From Leptolinea sp. UBA5203 (GTDB taxonomy: Bacteria; Chloroflexota; Anaerolineae; Anaerolineales; Anaerolineaceae), in NCBI GenBank assembly GCA_002412765.1, contig DHVR01000034.1, positions 99,133-163,132 on the forward strand: DNA of 64,000 nt. The letters are read 5' to 3'. The stretch's first letter is position 1; every line of letters begins with the position of its first letter. A program made the position numbers and the translations under genes. The notes below the pieces were generated by a model. The model saw only the letters and a list, made by a program, of their open reading frames with translations. It did no database searches and was not told the DNA's origin. Positions 35,016 through 44,017 of the stretch are shown one piece after another.

Positions 35016-35176
35016 TATTCGCTAATTTTCGGAGTTTCTTGTCTTGTTTTTGGCTTTTTCCCTGATTTGGACACGTATCTTCCCCTTCCTTCCATCTCAT
35101 AGGGTCCATGCAATGGATCTTCCCCCTTCAAAAATTCTGCTCATAGTCGCAGTTTTCTGACTCTAGTTTTTAGAAA

Positions 35177-35206
35177 ACCCCTGGATCAATGAAATGTTCC
35201 AGGGGT
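35177..35206 (-). terminator. Terminator after the 35269 membrane glycosyltransferase gene
   Basis: ACCCCTGGA/TCCAGGGGT arms (35177-35185, 35198-35206), followed on the minus strand by TTTTCT. It lies about 60 bases after the stop codon. Bases 35016-35176 otherwise show nothing I can support. Confidence 0.75.
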
Positions 35207-35268
35207 GCAACAGATTTTGAACCAGCTTCAGTTCAGTAGATTGTTTGTATGTGGGTATACCGTTGAAT

Positions 35269-37476
35269 TTACGCAATCGTGAGGCTGTTTTTAGTTAATC
35301 CCTTAATTCCTCTCATGATTAAATAGATATTATTCACAACAATGATTTGCAGGAGAATTAGGGCATAGCAGGTATAATGCCAGTTTCCATGACTAATTAG
35401 GATTGGAATAAATATCGTGGTAAACGTTAAGATAAAAATAACCAACCATTGGATGGATGGCTTACGAAAGAGGATAAGAAATAAGCACGCAAGATCAATC
35501 CAAACCCAAAATGGATATAGGGTCAAGTAAAAACTCTCCAGCCGTTCATTTAACCAGCGCATTGCCTGAATTAGGGCCGGTACTCGAATAGTTTCCGGAT
35601 CAAAATAAATTGGTTCGAGAGGACGTTCAATAAATGGTTCGTGGGGGAGATTATAGGTTAGGGTACTTAAAAGTTCCGGCCTTAGCGCTTGATACAGTTT
35701 GAGCCCAAGCACCTTCATTGACAATTTCCAATCTTTTACAATTGCATCGATTGCAGCCGTTTTTAACAACGTCATAGATTCATCTAATGTATATCCGTCT
35801 TGTTGCAGGCTAACAATGATCTCTCCTCCGGTTACTACGCCTGCACCATCGGAGATTTTTGGCGGAAAGCGGACTAAAACCTCATTGATTTCTTGTATAG
35901 CCTCTGACTCCAAATCCATGATAGGTACGCGGCTGGCTTCCCCAAAATAAATCCAGCCATCATATAATGGCTGTCCAACAGAATGACTTAAGCCAAAAAA
36001 ACCTTGTTGAGTATAATTATGCGCGCTCCACCAAAGGATGGGAAGAAACGCAAGCAAGGTAGCAATTGCGATCCTTGTTAAATCCTTGTAACTGGCTTGC
36101 CGATCGTTATGTTGTTCCATATCCGGTTTATGGAATAGATTCCAAATGGGCTGCACCCCGAATGCAAAAACAACCACACCCAGAGAAACCAGATTTTCCG
36201 GACGCAATAAAACCAAATAAGAGACCACGAGCAGAGTAGAAACATACCACTTCATTGCTCTGGTTTTCAATGCAACGATGAAAAACAAAAGCATGAGTAA
36301 AATAAAGAAAATGTTAATGATGTCTGCCATGACGAAATTAGATAAGAAGTACATATCCGGTATCAAGATAACAAGCAATCCCGAAATCAATGAAAGTGTA
36401 GCTTTCTTGCTGAGTTTCCAACAAATTGCATAAGCTAGCGGTACACAGCCTATGCCAAGGAGATGCAGCAATATTTTTATCCCCCATGAATTACGTCCCA
36501 AAAAATAAAAAAAAGGAGCAAAAAGTAAAGTGGTTCCAGGAGTTCGAATGGTTGTGATGCCATTAATGGTGCCATTTTTTACCCAATGAACCGCAGTATC
36601 CAAATAACCAGGACTATCAGAATCCACAATTAATGGGACCGATAATGCATACCAGGTGTGGAATATGCAGGAAAGCAAAATTAAAATCAAGAGATTCCGA
36701 AGATGATTTGGAGCACGCAAAGGTGTAACTTTTTCATTCTGGAACCTTGATTCACCCTGCTTGAACAAGATGACCAGTAGATAGAATATTAAACTATACC
36801 CAATCCAATCGAGTAAAAACAAAAATGAAGCAAACAACCAGGAGGGGATGCCTCGATAGCCAAGGGCTAATTTAATAGATCGCTGCCTCTCACTGGGCGT
36901 CACCAGATTTGCCGAAGCAGCAACAAATCCGTTACTTACACGCACAGAGCCGCTTTTTGATGTCGTATTGAATAGTAAAGTTACAGGCGCAGCTACCTTT
37001 TCTCGCGAAATGATTAGCAGAGGTTTTGAATCAAGGGTTGCCAAAATCACCCCATCCTGAATTTCCCATTGACTCTCAGCAGCTAAATTTTCTAGCGGAA
37101 TGATATTGCCATTGACTTTTACTTCCACTAATTCAATATTTTGCTGTGTCTCCAGGACCGGTGTGATGGTTATTTTTTGATAAATTTCAGGCATAGAACG
37201 AAGAAACCATGCGCCAGCGATGCCAATTAGCAGTGAAATAATCAAGTAGATTTTTCTTTCATCCTTCCATACCAGATCAAGTTTTATTTTTGTACACCCC
37301 CAAAGGATTAAAACCAAACTAGCTGGAATACCAAGCAGGAAAGTGACAAAAATAACCGCTGCAGGTTGTTCCCATATAGAAAACAGATGATCACATAAAA
37401 AGACAAAAAATACTATTGTCAGGAGAATGATAAGTTTTTTATGCTTGGTTGAATTAATCAAATTAACTTGAACCAC
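35269..37476 (-). CDS. Multi-pass membrane protein, glycosyltransferase family 39/PMT-like
   Basis: The 735-residue protein has about twelve transmembrane helices. After an N-terminal membrane pair and a periplasmic domain (residues ~75-195), it has the DSPGYLDTAVHWVKNGTINGITTIRTPGTTLLFAPFFYFLGRN stretch, the acidic loop pattern of GT-C enzymes that use lipid-phosphate sugars. Start is GTG at 37476, with GGAG upstream. Substrate and acceptor are unknown. Stands alone and ends in a terminator. Composition is more AT-rich by eye than the 44-48 kb genes. Confidence 0.75.
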   Translation of the reverse strand: MVQVNLINSTKHKKLIILLTIVFFVFLCDHLFSIWEQPAAVIFVTFLLGIPASLVLILWGCTKIKLDLVWKDERKIYLIISLLIGIAGAWFLRSMPEIYQKITITPVLETQQNIELVEVKVNGNIIPLENLAAESQWEIQDGVILATLDSKPLLIISREKVAAPVTLLFNTTSKSGSVRVSNGFVAASANLVTPSERQRSIKLALGYRGIPSWLFASFLFLLDWIGYSLIFYLLVILFKQGESRFQNEKVTPLRAPNHLRNLLILILLSCIFHTWYALSVPLIVDSDSPGYLDTAVHWVKNGTINGITTIRTPGTTLLFAPFFYFLGRNSWGIKILLHLLGIGCVPLAYAICWKLSKKATLSLISGLLVILIPDMYFLSNFVMADIINIFFILLMLLFFIVALKTRAMKWYVSTLLVVSYLVLLRPENLVSLGVVVFAFGVQPIWNLFHKPDMEQHNDRQASYKDLTRIAIATLLAFLPILWWSAHNYTQQGFFGLSHSVGQPLYDGWIYFGEASRVPIMDLESEAIQEINEVLVRFPPKISDGAGVVTGGEIIVSLQQDGYTLDESMTLLKTAAIDAIVKDWKLSMKVLGLKLYQALRPELLSTLTYNLPHEPFIERPLEPIYFDPETIRVPALIQAMRWLNERLESFYLTLYPFWVWIDLACLFLILFRKPSIQWLVIFILTFTTIFIPILISHGNWHYTCYALILLQIIVVNNIYLIMRGIKGLTKNSLTIA

Positions 37477-37845
37477 TTAATTACTCCGATTTTCAGCATA
37501 CAAATAGAATGACTAAATTATATTCGCCATCTACTATGAATTATGGGAATTCCATTCCTGACATTGGTTTTATCATAGCCGTCTTATCTAATCAAGGTTA
37601 CTACCTGACCTGATAATCGGATTCGCACAAGCAGATATCCGGCAAAAATAATTTACAAACAAACTTCAACAGGATAGTTTTGTTTAGGAATTCTGAAAAT
37701 GTATTAGGTAACCTAATTTTCCCCACTATTCAAGAATACTTCGTGCTCATTTACTAGAATAAACGGTTAAATCGGTAAATCTACTCAACTGGAAATATTT
37801 TCTCCCATACTCAAACCGATAATTTTTGCTAGAAAAACAGATCAC
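37477..37845. other. 369-base AT-rich intergenic region
   Basis: No gene is seen. A short palindrome ATTAGGTAACCTAAT lies at about 37709-37723; its role is unknown. Contains the upstream region of the 35269 gene. Confidence 0.3.
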
Positions 37846-38271
37846 CTAATCAAAATCCTTCACATCAACACGCCGCTTGCGTTTGATTTCACCCCGTTTT
37901 TTCTTGTCGTCCACGCGGGCAGCTTTGGCCGATAAACTCGGCCGGGTGGCATGCCGTGCCTTGGGTCGTTCCAGCGCCTTGCGAATTAATGCCACCAGTC
38001 GTTGAACAGCATCCTCGCGGTTTTGCTCCTGGGTTCGATATCGTTTGGCTTCCAGCAGGAGAATCCCTTCCTCTGTCATGCGGCTGCCGGCCAGGCGGGT
38101 CAGGCGTTCTTTTACATCCGCATACAACAATGGACTATTATTAACATCAAAGCGCAATTGGACCGCTGTGGCAACCTTGTTCACGTTCTGGCCGCCTGGG
38201 CCGGACGAACGCACAAAGTCAAGCTGAATATCGCTTTCATCGAGTTTTAAAAATGGTGTAATTTCAATCAT
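37846..38271 (-). CDS. arfB: Alternative ribosome-rescue factor ArfB (peptidyl-tRNA hydrolase)
   Basis: ArfB hydrolyses peptidyl-tRNA on stalled ribosomes without a stop codon. The 141-residue protein has the release-factor GGQ motif in FVRSSGPGGQNVNKVATAVQLRF and the C-terminal basic, mRNA-channel-binding tail (KAARVDDKKKRGEIKRKRRVD). Both features and the length fit the family. Stands alone. Confidence 0.95.
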   Translation of the reverse strand: MIEITPFLKLDESDIQLDFVRSSGPGGQNVNKVATAVQLRFDVNNSPLLYADVKERLTRLAGSRMTEEGILLLEAKRYRTQEQNREDAVQRLVALIRKALERPKARHATRPSLSAKAARVDDKKKRGEIKRKRRVDVKDFD

Positions 38272-38447
38272 GGGTTAAGTATAGCAGCAGGCAGCGAATT
38301 AGAGTCTGGTCAAAAGAACTATCTTCTTCAGATCAAACGGATAGGGTTCCATCTGAAAAAGTAAGTCCAAATGAAAGCTCATTCCCAGCAAAGACTGGGA
38401 ATCCCAATGTTTTACCAGGCTCATTCGCAAGGCGATTAATCAATCAT

Positions 38448-39389
38448 TCAAAGCGCCTGCGTTTTCAAGGCCTTAAATTTACCTTCGAGCTGATATGCAC
38501 CACAACTTGCCGGGATAAGCACTGACTCATACTTGTCCAGGTTCAATTGATGTTCCCCAACAGTCAGCTTGGCTTCGCCTTCAATCACAGTAACCACATC
38601 AAACGACATGCCTTGTGTATCCAATTGAATGGGTTCCCCCAGCGATGCCAGTCCCTCGAAAACAAATGGTTTGCAACGCACCAGGGATCGTGAAAAAGGC
38701 TCGCCCGTTGGGTCATAATGGATGACACTTGCCTCAATTTCCGGATCAATCACCTCAAGCGATTTATCAATGTGCAACAACCGCCCAGCGGTTTGCGGAC
38801 GATCCCAATCATAGATCCGATAGGTCAAATCGGACATTTGCTGCACTTCATACACCAAGATCCCTGGGCCGAGGGCATGCACGGTCCCCGCACCAATAAA
38901 AATTGTATCATCCGGGTGAAGGGTATGGTATTGCACCAATTCCATCACGTTTCCTTGGCGAATTGTATCCTCGACAGCTTGCCTGGTTAACCCAGGCTTT
39001 AAACCCGCAATCAGGTTTGCGCCAGGTTCAGCCTCCAGCACGTACCATGCCTCTGTTTTTCCTGAGAAGGCAGGACCTTCCAAACGGATGGCTTGCTCAT
39101 CATTCGGATGAACCTGTAAGGATAACCACTGAGCGCAATCCAGAATTTTAATTAACAATGGAAAACGATTGTTATTTTTTGCGCTAACTTCACCTAATAA
39201 GGATTTCCCATATTCGCGGCTTACTTCCAAAAGGGTGCGGCCCGTTAAAAAACCATTAGCAATTACATTATCTTCACCGATTAACCAGGCCTCGGCTAAC
39301 GGAGAATGTTCAACAACATTGTCACAAAAGTACGGCTTCAGTCTGTCCCCTCCCCAAACGTATGGTCTGGTTAAGGCAACAATCTTCAT
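38448..39389 (-). CDS. manA: Mannose-6-phosphate isomerase, class I
   Basis: The start at ATG 39389 gives MKIVALTRPYVWGGDRLKPYF and 313 residues, the size of the short bacterial form; the extra upstream frame has no support. It contains PLLIKILDCAQWLSLQVHPNDEQA (zinc-binding Q-x-H), GPAFSGKTEAWYVLEAEPGA, and GAGTVHALGPGILVYEVQQMSDLTYRIYDWDR, all typical of ManA. It interconverts fructose 6-phosphate and mannose 6-phosphate. A weak ribosome site is present. Isolated on the minus strand. Confidence 0.93.
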   Translation of the reverse strand: MKIVALTRPYVWGGDRLKPYFCDNVVEHSPLAEAWLIGEDNVIANGFLTGRTLLEVSREYGKSLLGEVSAKNNNRFPLLIKILDCAQWLSLQVHPNDEQAIRLEGPAFSGKTEAWYVLEAEPGANLIAGLKPGLTRQAVEDTIRQGNVMELVQYHTLHPDDTIFIGAGTVHALGPGILVYEVQQMSDLTYRIYDWDRPQTAGRLLHIDKSLEVIDPEIEASVIHYDPTGEPFSRSLVRCKPFVFEGLASLGEPIQLDTQGMSFDVVTVIEGEAKLTVGEHQLNLDKYESVLIPASCGAYQLEGKFKALKTQAL

Positions 39390-40023
39390 TGGATACAAAT
39401 TGTGTTCGCTCAAAACAACCTCAATTGAACAAGAAATATCAATACGATTAATCAATAAAACTGTCGAAAGGGATAAAGGCTTTTTGCTAAAAAATATTAT
39501 CCTCAAAGATGAACTTGAATGATTTCCGGTCGAATACAAAAATGCTTTGCAAAAGAAATCCGATTAACACTGTGAATTAAATTACAATCTCATTCGGGAG
39601 TTTCCCTCCTATTTTACAAGCAAACCACCTTTTTGGGGAATATATACAAACCCAATCGCATATGTCAGGAGGTTCCGCCTTGATTCTTGTCCGCAAATAA
39701 TCAAGCTTTATCATAGGCACAACTCGTCTCCATTAGCAAACATACAATAAACCATTTTTGCTACCCTTCCGCTACAAAATAAATGTTTTATGTTCATGCG
39801 TCCCCCGAGGTCAGAGGTGCTACAGGGGGCTTAATGACTTTGTAATTGTTCAACCATGGATATCGATACTCATCCAAATCTAAACATATTTTATTTACTC
39901 TTTATATGTCAAATCCATGATCCGTGTTAAAGTTAACGGGTATGAAGTTATAACCTAATTGACTGTGTAATAAAAAATCACTTGATGAAGTTGTGGGTGG
40001 AAATCAATTGAAATTCCATATGT
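39390..40023. other. 634-base intergenic region before the PAS-GGDEF-EAL gene
   Basis: No gene found. A hairpin with CCCCC/GGGGG arms at 39802-39839 (28-base loop) is the only clear structure. No consensus of the c-di-GMP riboswitch classes is seen here. Confidence 0.3.
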
Positions 40024-42507
40024 TTGGTAAAATTACCATTGATTTACCACAACCATCGAAATGTCATTGGTGAAGAATTGATAAAGCAAGTCTCGAAAGA
40101 AAAACTGGCTGAAAAAAACCATTCGGCAGCTCAGCCGAACTTGGATACGCCTTATTACCAAATGATTGTTGATAATCTACCCGAGGGGGTTTTGGTTGTC
40201 GATTCCTTTAACGATATCCTCTATGCAAATTCGACTGCGTTGGCTTACTTACAAAAAGGTGAAGCAGAACTTACCGGAGAGAATATTGGCTTCGGACCCG
40301 TTTCTGGTGAAACAAAAACCATCCTACTACCTGAAAAAATTGATCCTGCCAGGCAGCGATTTGAAGCTGGTTTTCGAAATATTTACTGGGCCGGTGAAGC
40401 AGGGTATATTATCACTTTAAAACCACTGGAACATACCATTTCCAACCGCTGGGTTTCAGGCAATGTGGACAACCTGGATGCAAATATCTATCCTTCCAAG
40501 AAGGATGAGTTTCTTGTCCGCTTTACTCCCCAAGGAGTAATTCAGGAATCAGCTGATATTTCAGCCGGTTATTTCATCACGGACATCGAGGACAAAAAAG
40601 AGGTTTTGGTTTTTGACCTTCTCCCCGCGGATCACACTATATATTTACGAGAAGCCATCAATCAGTTGAATTTTAAGCAGCCATTGAAAATTTTTAATAT
40701 TCCCTTGCCAGCAACCAAGCAGTGTTCGCAGCAAATTCAAATGATCGTGCAGGCTTTCTTTGATCCGGCGGGGATTTTAAAAGAGTATTTATTATTAGGT
40801 AGTTTTATCACATCCAATCATCCATTTTGTTTTGATGCGCATGTCCTGAATTCGGTTATCGATCATGCCAGCCAGGGGATTGCTTTTGCAGATCTGGATG
40901 GGAAGATTATGGGTGCCAATCACACCTTTTACAACACGCTGGGGTATTATGCCAGGGAAATCGTCGGACATTTCATAAATATCATCCTGAGTTCTGTACA
41001 CTCTGCGAATTATTTTGAAAATATCTCAACGGCAATAAGTCAACAAGGAAGCTGGCAGGGCGAATGCTGGCTGCAGCATAAAGACCAGCATGTTTTTCCT
41101 GCCGAGGTTCGAGCTATTGCCATCTCACAACCAGATAATAAAATCAGTTGTTATGCCATCTATATTTCAGATAAAAGTGAATTAAAACTGGTTGAGAATA
41201 ATTTACGTCATTTAGCACTGCACGACCCGCTCACGAATCTGCCAAACCGTACCTTACTGCATGAACGCCTATATCACGCAGTTCGAATGGCACAAAAAAG
41301 CAACGAATTGTTTGCTGTTCTACATCTCGATCTGGATGGGTTTAAAGTCATCAATAATACCTTTGGTCATTCTTTAGGCGATATTCTACTTCAAGAGGTA
41401 TCTGATCGTTTATCAGGAAGTATTCACAATGATGATTTACTTGCCCGAATGGGTGGGGATGAATTCGCGATTATTTCTTACCCCTCAGAAAACGAGGGCA
41501 TGGTTCCTGCTTCCGTGACGGCTCAAAAAATTATAGATGCACTTACTAAACCTTATATCATCAATGAACAGGAACTCTTTGTGACGGCCAGTATCGGGAT
41601 CAGTCTCTATCCTGGGGACGGCGAAAACGCCATTACTTTATTGAAAAATGCGGATATCGCCATGTATCGCGCAAAAGAATTAGGAAAAAATAACTTCCAG
41701 TTTTATTCCGAAGAACTCAATCGGCGCGTTCTGAAGCGTTTGGATATGGAAAATCATTTGCGTCATGCACTTGCGCGCAACGAATTCAATTTACTCTATC
41801 AACCCATTATTGAATCTCATACCCGAAAGATCACCGGAGCGGAAGCTTTACTGCGTTGGGAGCATACCACCCTGGGCCGCATCATGCCCGATGATTTTAT
41901 TCCCCTGGCAGAAGAAACCGGTTTGATCGTGGAAATTGGCAAGTGGGTGATTCAGACTGCCTGTAAACAACAAGTTGTATTGGAAAAATCCGGGTATGCC
42001 CCATTGGTAATGGCCGTTAATATCTCAGGGCGGCAATTGGAAGAGGATGAGTTTGTCTCTTTCATGCATCAAACCTTGAATGAAACTGGTATTAACCCTT
42101 CCATGCTCGTTCTGGAAATCACAGAAAGCCTGCTTATGGAAGATATCGTTAAGATAAGCAAGAAATTAAAAGATTTAAGGAAATTGGGGGTAAAAATCTC
42201 CATTGATGATTTTGGCACCGGATACTCTTCCCTGCATTCTCTGGTAAATTTACCCATCGATTCACTGAAGATTGATAAATCCTTTGTCAATGCATTGGAA
42301 GAGAACCCCCACGGTCTTTCTTTGGTAAAGGGCGTCATCTCCATCGGCCATAATCTGGATATGGAAATCATCGCTGAGGGTGTGGAGAAAAACTCCCAGG
42401 CCAGTCTGCTTGAACTACACGGATGTGATTTATTACAAGGATACTATTTCGGGTGTCCGATGACTGTCGCAGACATTTGTCATTTGATGGATCCCTTACT
42501 AAAGTAA
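40024..42507 (+). CDS. PAS-PAS-GGDEF-EAL bifunctional c-di-GMP protein
   Basis: The protein is up to 827 residues with no clear transmembrane segment. It has a PAS-like domain (about 45-100), a linker, a second PAS (VIDHASQGIAFADLDGKIMGANHTFYNTLGY, ~280-390), a GGDEF domain (DPLTNLPNRTLLHERL, active-site GGDEF) and an EAL domain with EALLRW, ISIDDFGTGYSSL, LKIDKSFV and EGVEKNSQ all intact. The I-site position (HNDD) is not RxxD, so feedback inhibition is probably absent. A phosphodiesterase or bifunctional role is expected. The frame opens at TTG 40024; the true start is unsure. Its end overlaps the convergent EAL-HDOD gene by 9 bases. Confidence 0.9.
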   Translation: MVKLPLIYHNHRNVIGEELIKQVSKEKLAEKNHSAAQPNLDTPYYQMIVDNLPEGVLVVDSFNDILYANSTALAYLQKGEAELTGENIGFGPVSGETKTILLPEKIDPARQRFEAGFRNIYWAGEAGYIITLKPLEHTISNRWVSGNVDNLDANIYPSKKDEFLVRFTPQGVIQESADISAGYFITDIEDKKEVLVFDLLPADHTIYLREAINQLNFKQPLKIFNIPLPATKQCSQQIQMIVQAFFDPAGILKEYLLLGSFITSNHPFCFDAHVLNSVIDHASQGIAFADLDGKIMGANHTFYNTLGYYAREIVGHFINIILSSVHSANYFENISTAISQQGSWQGECWLQHKDQHVFPAEVRAIAISQPDNKISCYAIYISDKSELKLVENNLRHLALHDPLTNLPNRTLLHERLYHAVRMAQKSNELFAVLHLDLDGFKVINNTFGHSLGDILLQEVSDRLSGSIHNDDLLARMGGDEFAIISYPSENEGMVPASVTAQKIIDALTKPYIINEQELFVTASIGISLYPGDGENAITLLKNADIAMYRAKELGKNNFQFYSEELNRRVLKRLDMENHLRHALARNEFNLLYQPIIESHTRKITGAEALLRWEHTTLGRIMPDDFIPLAEETGLIVEIGKWVIQTACKQQVVLEKSGYAPLVMAVNISGRQLEEDEFVSFMHQTLNETGINPSMLVLEITESLLMEDIVKISKKLKDLRKLGVKISIDDFGTGYSSLHSLVNLPIDSLKIDKSFVNALEENPHGLSLVKGVISIGHNLDMEIIAEGVEKNSQASLLELHGCDLLQGYYFGCPMTVADICHLMDPLLK

Positions 42508-43707
42508 ATTGGAGTTGGTCAATTCAGCCGCCCAGGCAATTGATTTTAAATAGGCCTCGCGAATCTGTTGGATGGATATTTTGGGGAGATTGATTTCTTG
42601 CCAATGATTTTGTTCATAAGCAATTACACTATTCAAGGTGTTGCCCAGCGGCCCTTCCCGGTTTAACAAAGCCTTATTGATCACGTCCGTCATGGGTAGA
42701 TTTTCCAGAATCTCACTCATCGGTAAGCCCATCATAGCATCCAGGGTAGAAAACAAACCGGTCACAAAATAACTGCTTACATCTTCATTGGGCATCATCT
42801 CGCCGATCAGCTCGCACATTTTTCCCCGAATAATCGAAGTAGCCATCAAAGGTCCTGGCTGATCATCAATTTCCGACAACAGAATGACACTCAACCACGC
42901 TCGTAATGGGTTGATACCCAAAAGAACCAGAGCATGCTGAATGGATTCTATCTGGCTGTTCAAACCATAATACGCAGAATTGACCATGCGCATTAATTTA
43001 TAACCTAAGGAAACATCCTGGCGGATAATCAATTCCAGATCGCGAATATCAATTTCCGGATTATACAAAGAAGCCAGCATTTTTAGGACAAATAAACGAC
43101 GGGACGGCAGTCTACGGGCTGATACGATCTGAGGTTTGGTAAAGAAATCACCCTGGAAATATTCGAAGCCCAGGGATTTGCAATACTCAAGCGTCTCATG
43201 ATCAGAAATATTGTTGGCATATAAATGCAAATCAAAGGGTTTGAGTTTTTTGAGTAGATCGTTTAGTTCACTTTTCGAATATTTGGAGACATCAATCCGG
43301 CCGGCGTGAATTTCATGCAACAAAGGAATAGTGAAGCGATTTACATGGATGTTATCAAAAACAATGGAATATTTTTGTTGATGTAATCGACTGATTTTGG
43401 TGATGATTTGCTCATCAATTTGATCATCCACAACACTAAGAAAAAACCCGCCCAAATCTGGTTGAAAGGGTAAATTCTTCTGCTTACAGAGAAAATCACA
43501 GGTCAGTGAAAAAAATGCGGGTTTCCCATGGGTGATTCTATCAACACCTACATCAAGTATCGTTTGTAAGATCGATAAAGCTGAGCTGATCGAATTTTTC
43601 CCAACCTGGTTTTCGCCGTGACTATCGGAAAAATATAAGATTTCATAGGCGCAGGCGTTGATATCAGATTTAAAGATGTTTTGTCTTCCAAGATAAATAT
43701 CGATCAT
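42499..43707 (-). CDS. EAL-HDOD signal-transduction protein (YuxH-like)
   Basis: Start at ATG 43707 (MIDIYLGRQNIFKSDINACAYEILYF) has GGAG upstream. The ~402-residue protein has an N-terminal EAL-like domain in which EALLR is reduced to YEILY and the DDFG motif to FDNI, so it is probably not an active phosphodiesterase, and a C-terminal HDOD domain (QDVSLGYKLMRMVNSAYYG ... SIQHALVLLGINPLRAWLSVILLSEI). Such proteins act in motility and regulation, possibly binding c-di-GMP or protein partners. Tail-to-tail with the PAS-GGDEF-EAL gene, and preceded by a leader with its own terminator. Confidence 0.9.
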   Translation of the reverse strand: MIDIYLGRQNIFKSDINACAYEILYFSDSHGENQVGKNSISSALSILQTILDVGVDRITHGKPAFFSLTCDFLCKQKNLPFQPDLGGFFLSVVDDQIDEQIITKISRLHQQKYSIVFDNIHVNRFTIPLLHEIHAGRIDVSKYSKSELNDLLKKLKPFDLHLYANNISDHETLEYCKSLGFEYFQGDFFTKPQIVSARRLPSRRLFVLKMLASLYNPEIDIRDLELIIRQDVSLGYKLMRMVNSAYYGLNSQIESIQHALVLLGINPLRAWLSVILLSEIDDQPGPLMATSIIRGKMCELIGEMMPNEDVSSYFVTGLFSTLDAMMGLPMSEILENLPMTDVINKALLNREGPLGNTLNSVIAYEQNHWQEINLPKISIQQIREAYLKSIAWAAELTNSNLL

Positions 43708-43783
43708 CGATGCTCCAGATAGGCTGTGGGGATGGAGAGTATTATATTTGATTTTGTCAGAACTAGATAGAAGAATACACCAC

Positions 43784-43804
43784 AAAAAAAGGGGGCTTTC
43801 CCCC
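43784..43804 (-). terminator. Intrinsic terminator inside the leader of the EAL-HDOD gene
   Basis: On the minus strand GGGGG (43804-43800) and CCCCC (43795-43791) with a 4-base loop are followed by seven T (43790-43784). It lies 77 bases before the start codon of the gene it precedes, with no gene upstream on that strand, so it is likely an attenuator or the end of a small RNA. Confidence 0.75.
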
Positions 43805-43971
43805 TATTTGGGTGATTATGGTGTCACCAAAGGTTTCATCTGGTTTTCTGTTCCTACTTAATATTGGCAAAATCGATTCGTTGTAATGGGAAAAGACTAA
43901 AATTTTCCTTTGCATCAGTCATTTCGCTTGATTTATCAAGGGTCTCTCCCGCAATACACTTTCTATTATCC
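43805..43971 (-). promoter_or_regulatory. Structured 5' leader candidate of the EAL-HDOD gene
   Basis: Between a minus-strand TATAAT (43977-43972) and the terminator lies about 170 bases with several hairpins: CTTGAT/ATCAAG, GGAAAA/TTTTCC, and a TTTGGTGA/TCACC stem (43811-43828 area) that runs into the 5' side of the terminator. This layout fits a regulated leader. I checked by eye for c-di-GMP, glycine and other known riboswitch cores and found no convincing match. Confidence 0.4.
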
Positions 43972-43973
43972 AT

Positions 43974-43979
43974 TATAAT
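43974..43979 (+). promoter_or_regulatory. Shared palindromic -10 for the GT2 operon and the opposite leader
   Basis: CATTATAATG (43971-43980) supplies TATAAT on both strands. On the plus strand it is 39 bases before the GT2 start. -35 matches are weak on both sides. Confidence 0.4.
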
Positions 43980-44017
43980 GGAAGCTGATAAAATAATGTG
44001 TTTCCAGGAAAACCCAT

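Noticed and set aside
39802..39839. CCCCC/GGGGG hairpin before the PAS-GGDEF-EAL gene as a terminator
   Set aside because: No T-tract follows on either strand and the loop is 28 bases.
43805..43971. A c-di-GMP or glycine riboswitch or hammerhead ribozyme in the EAL-HDOD leader
   Set aside because: Fragments such as CTGATGCAAAGG and GGGAGAG look similar, but the conserved cores of these classes are not present in order.
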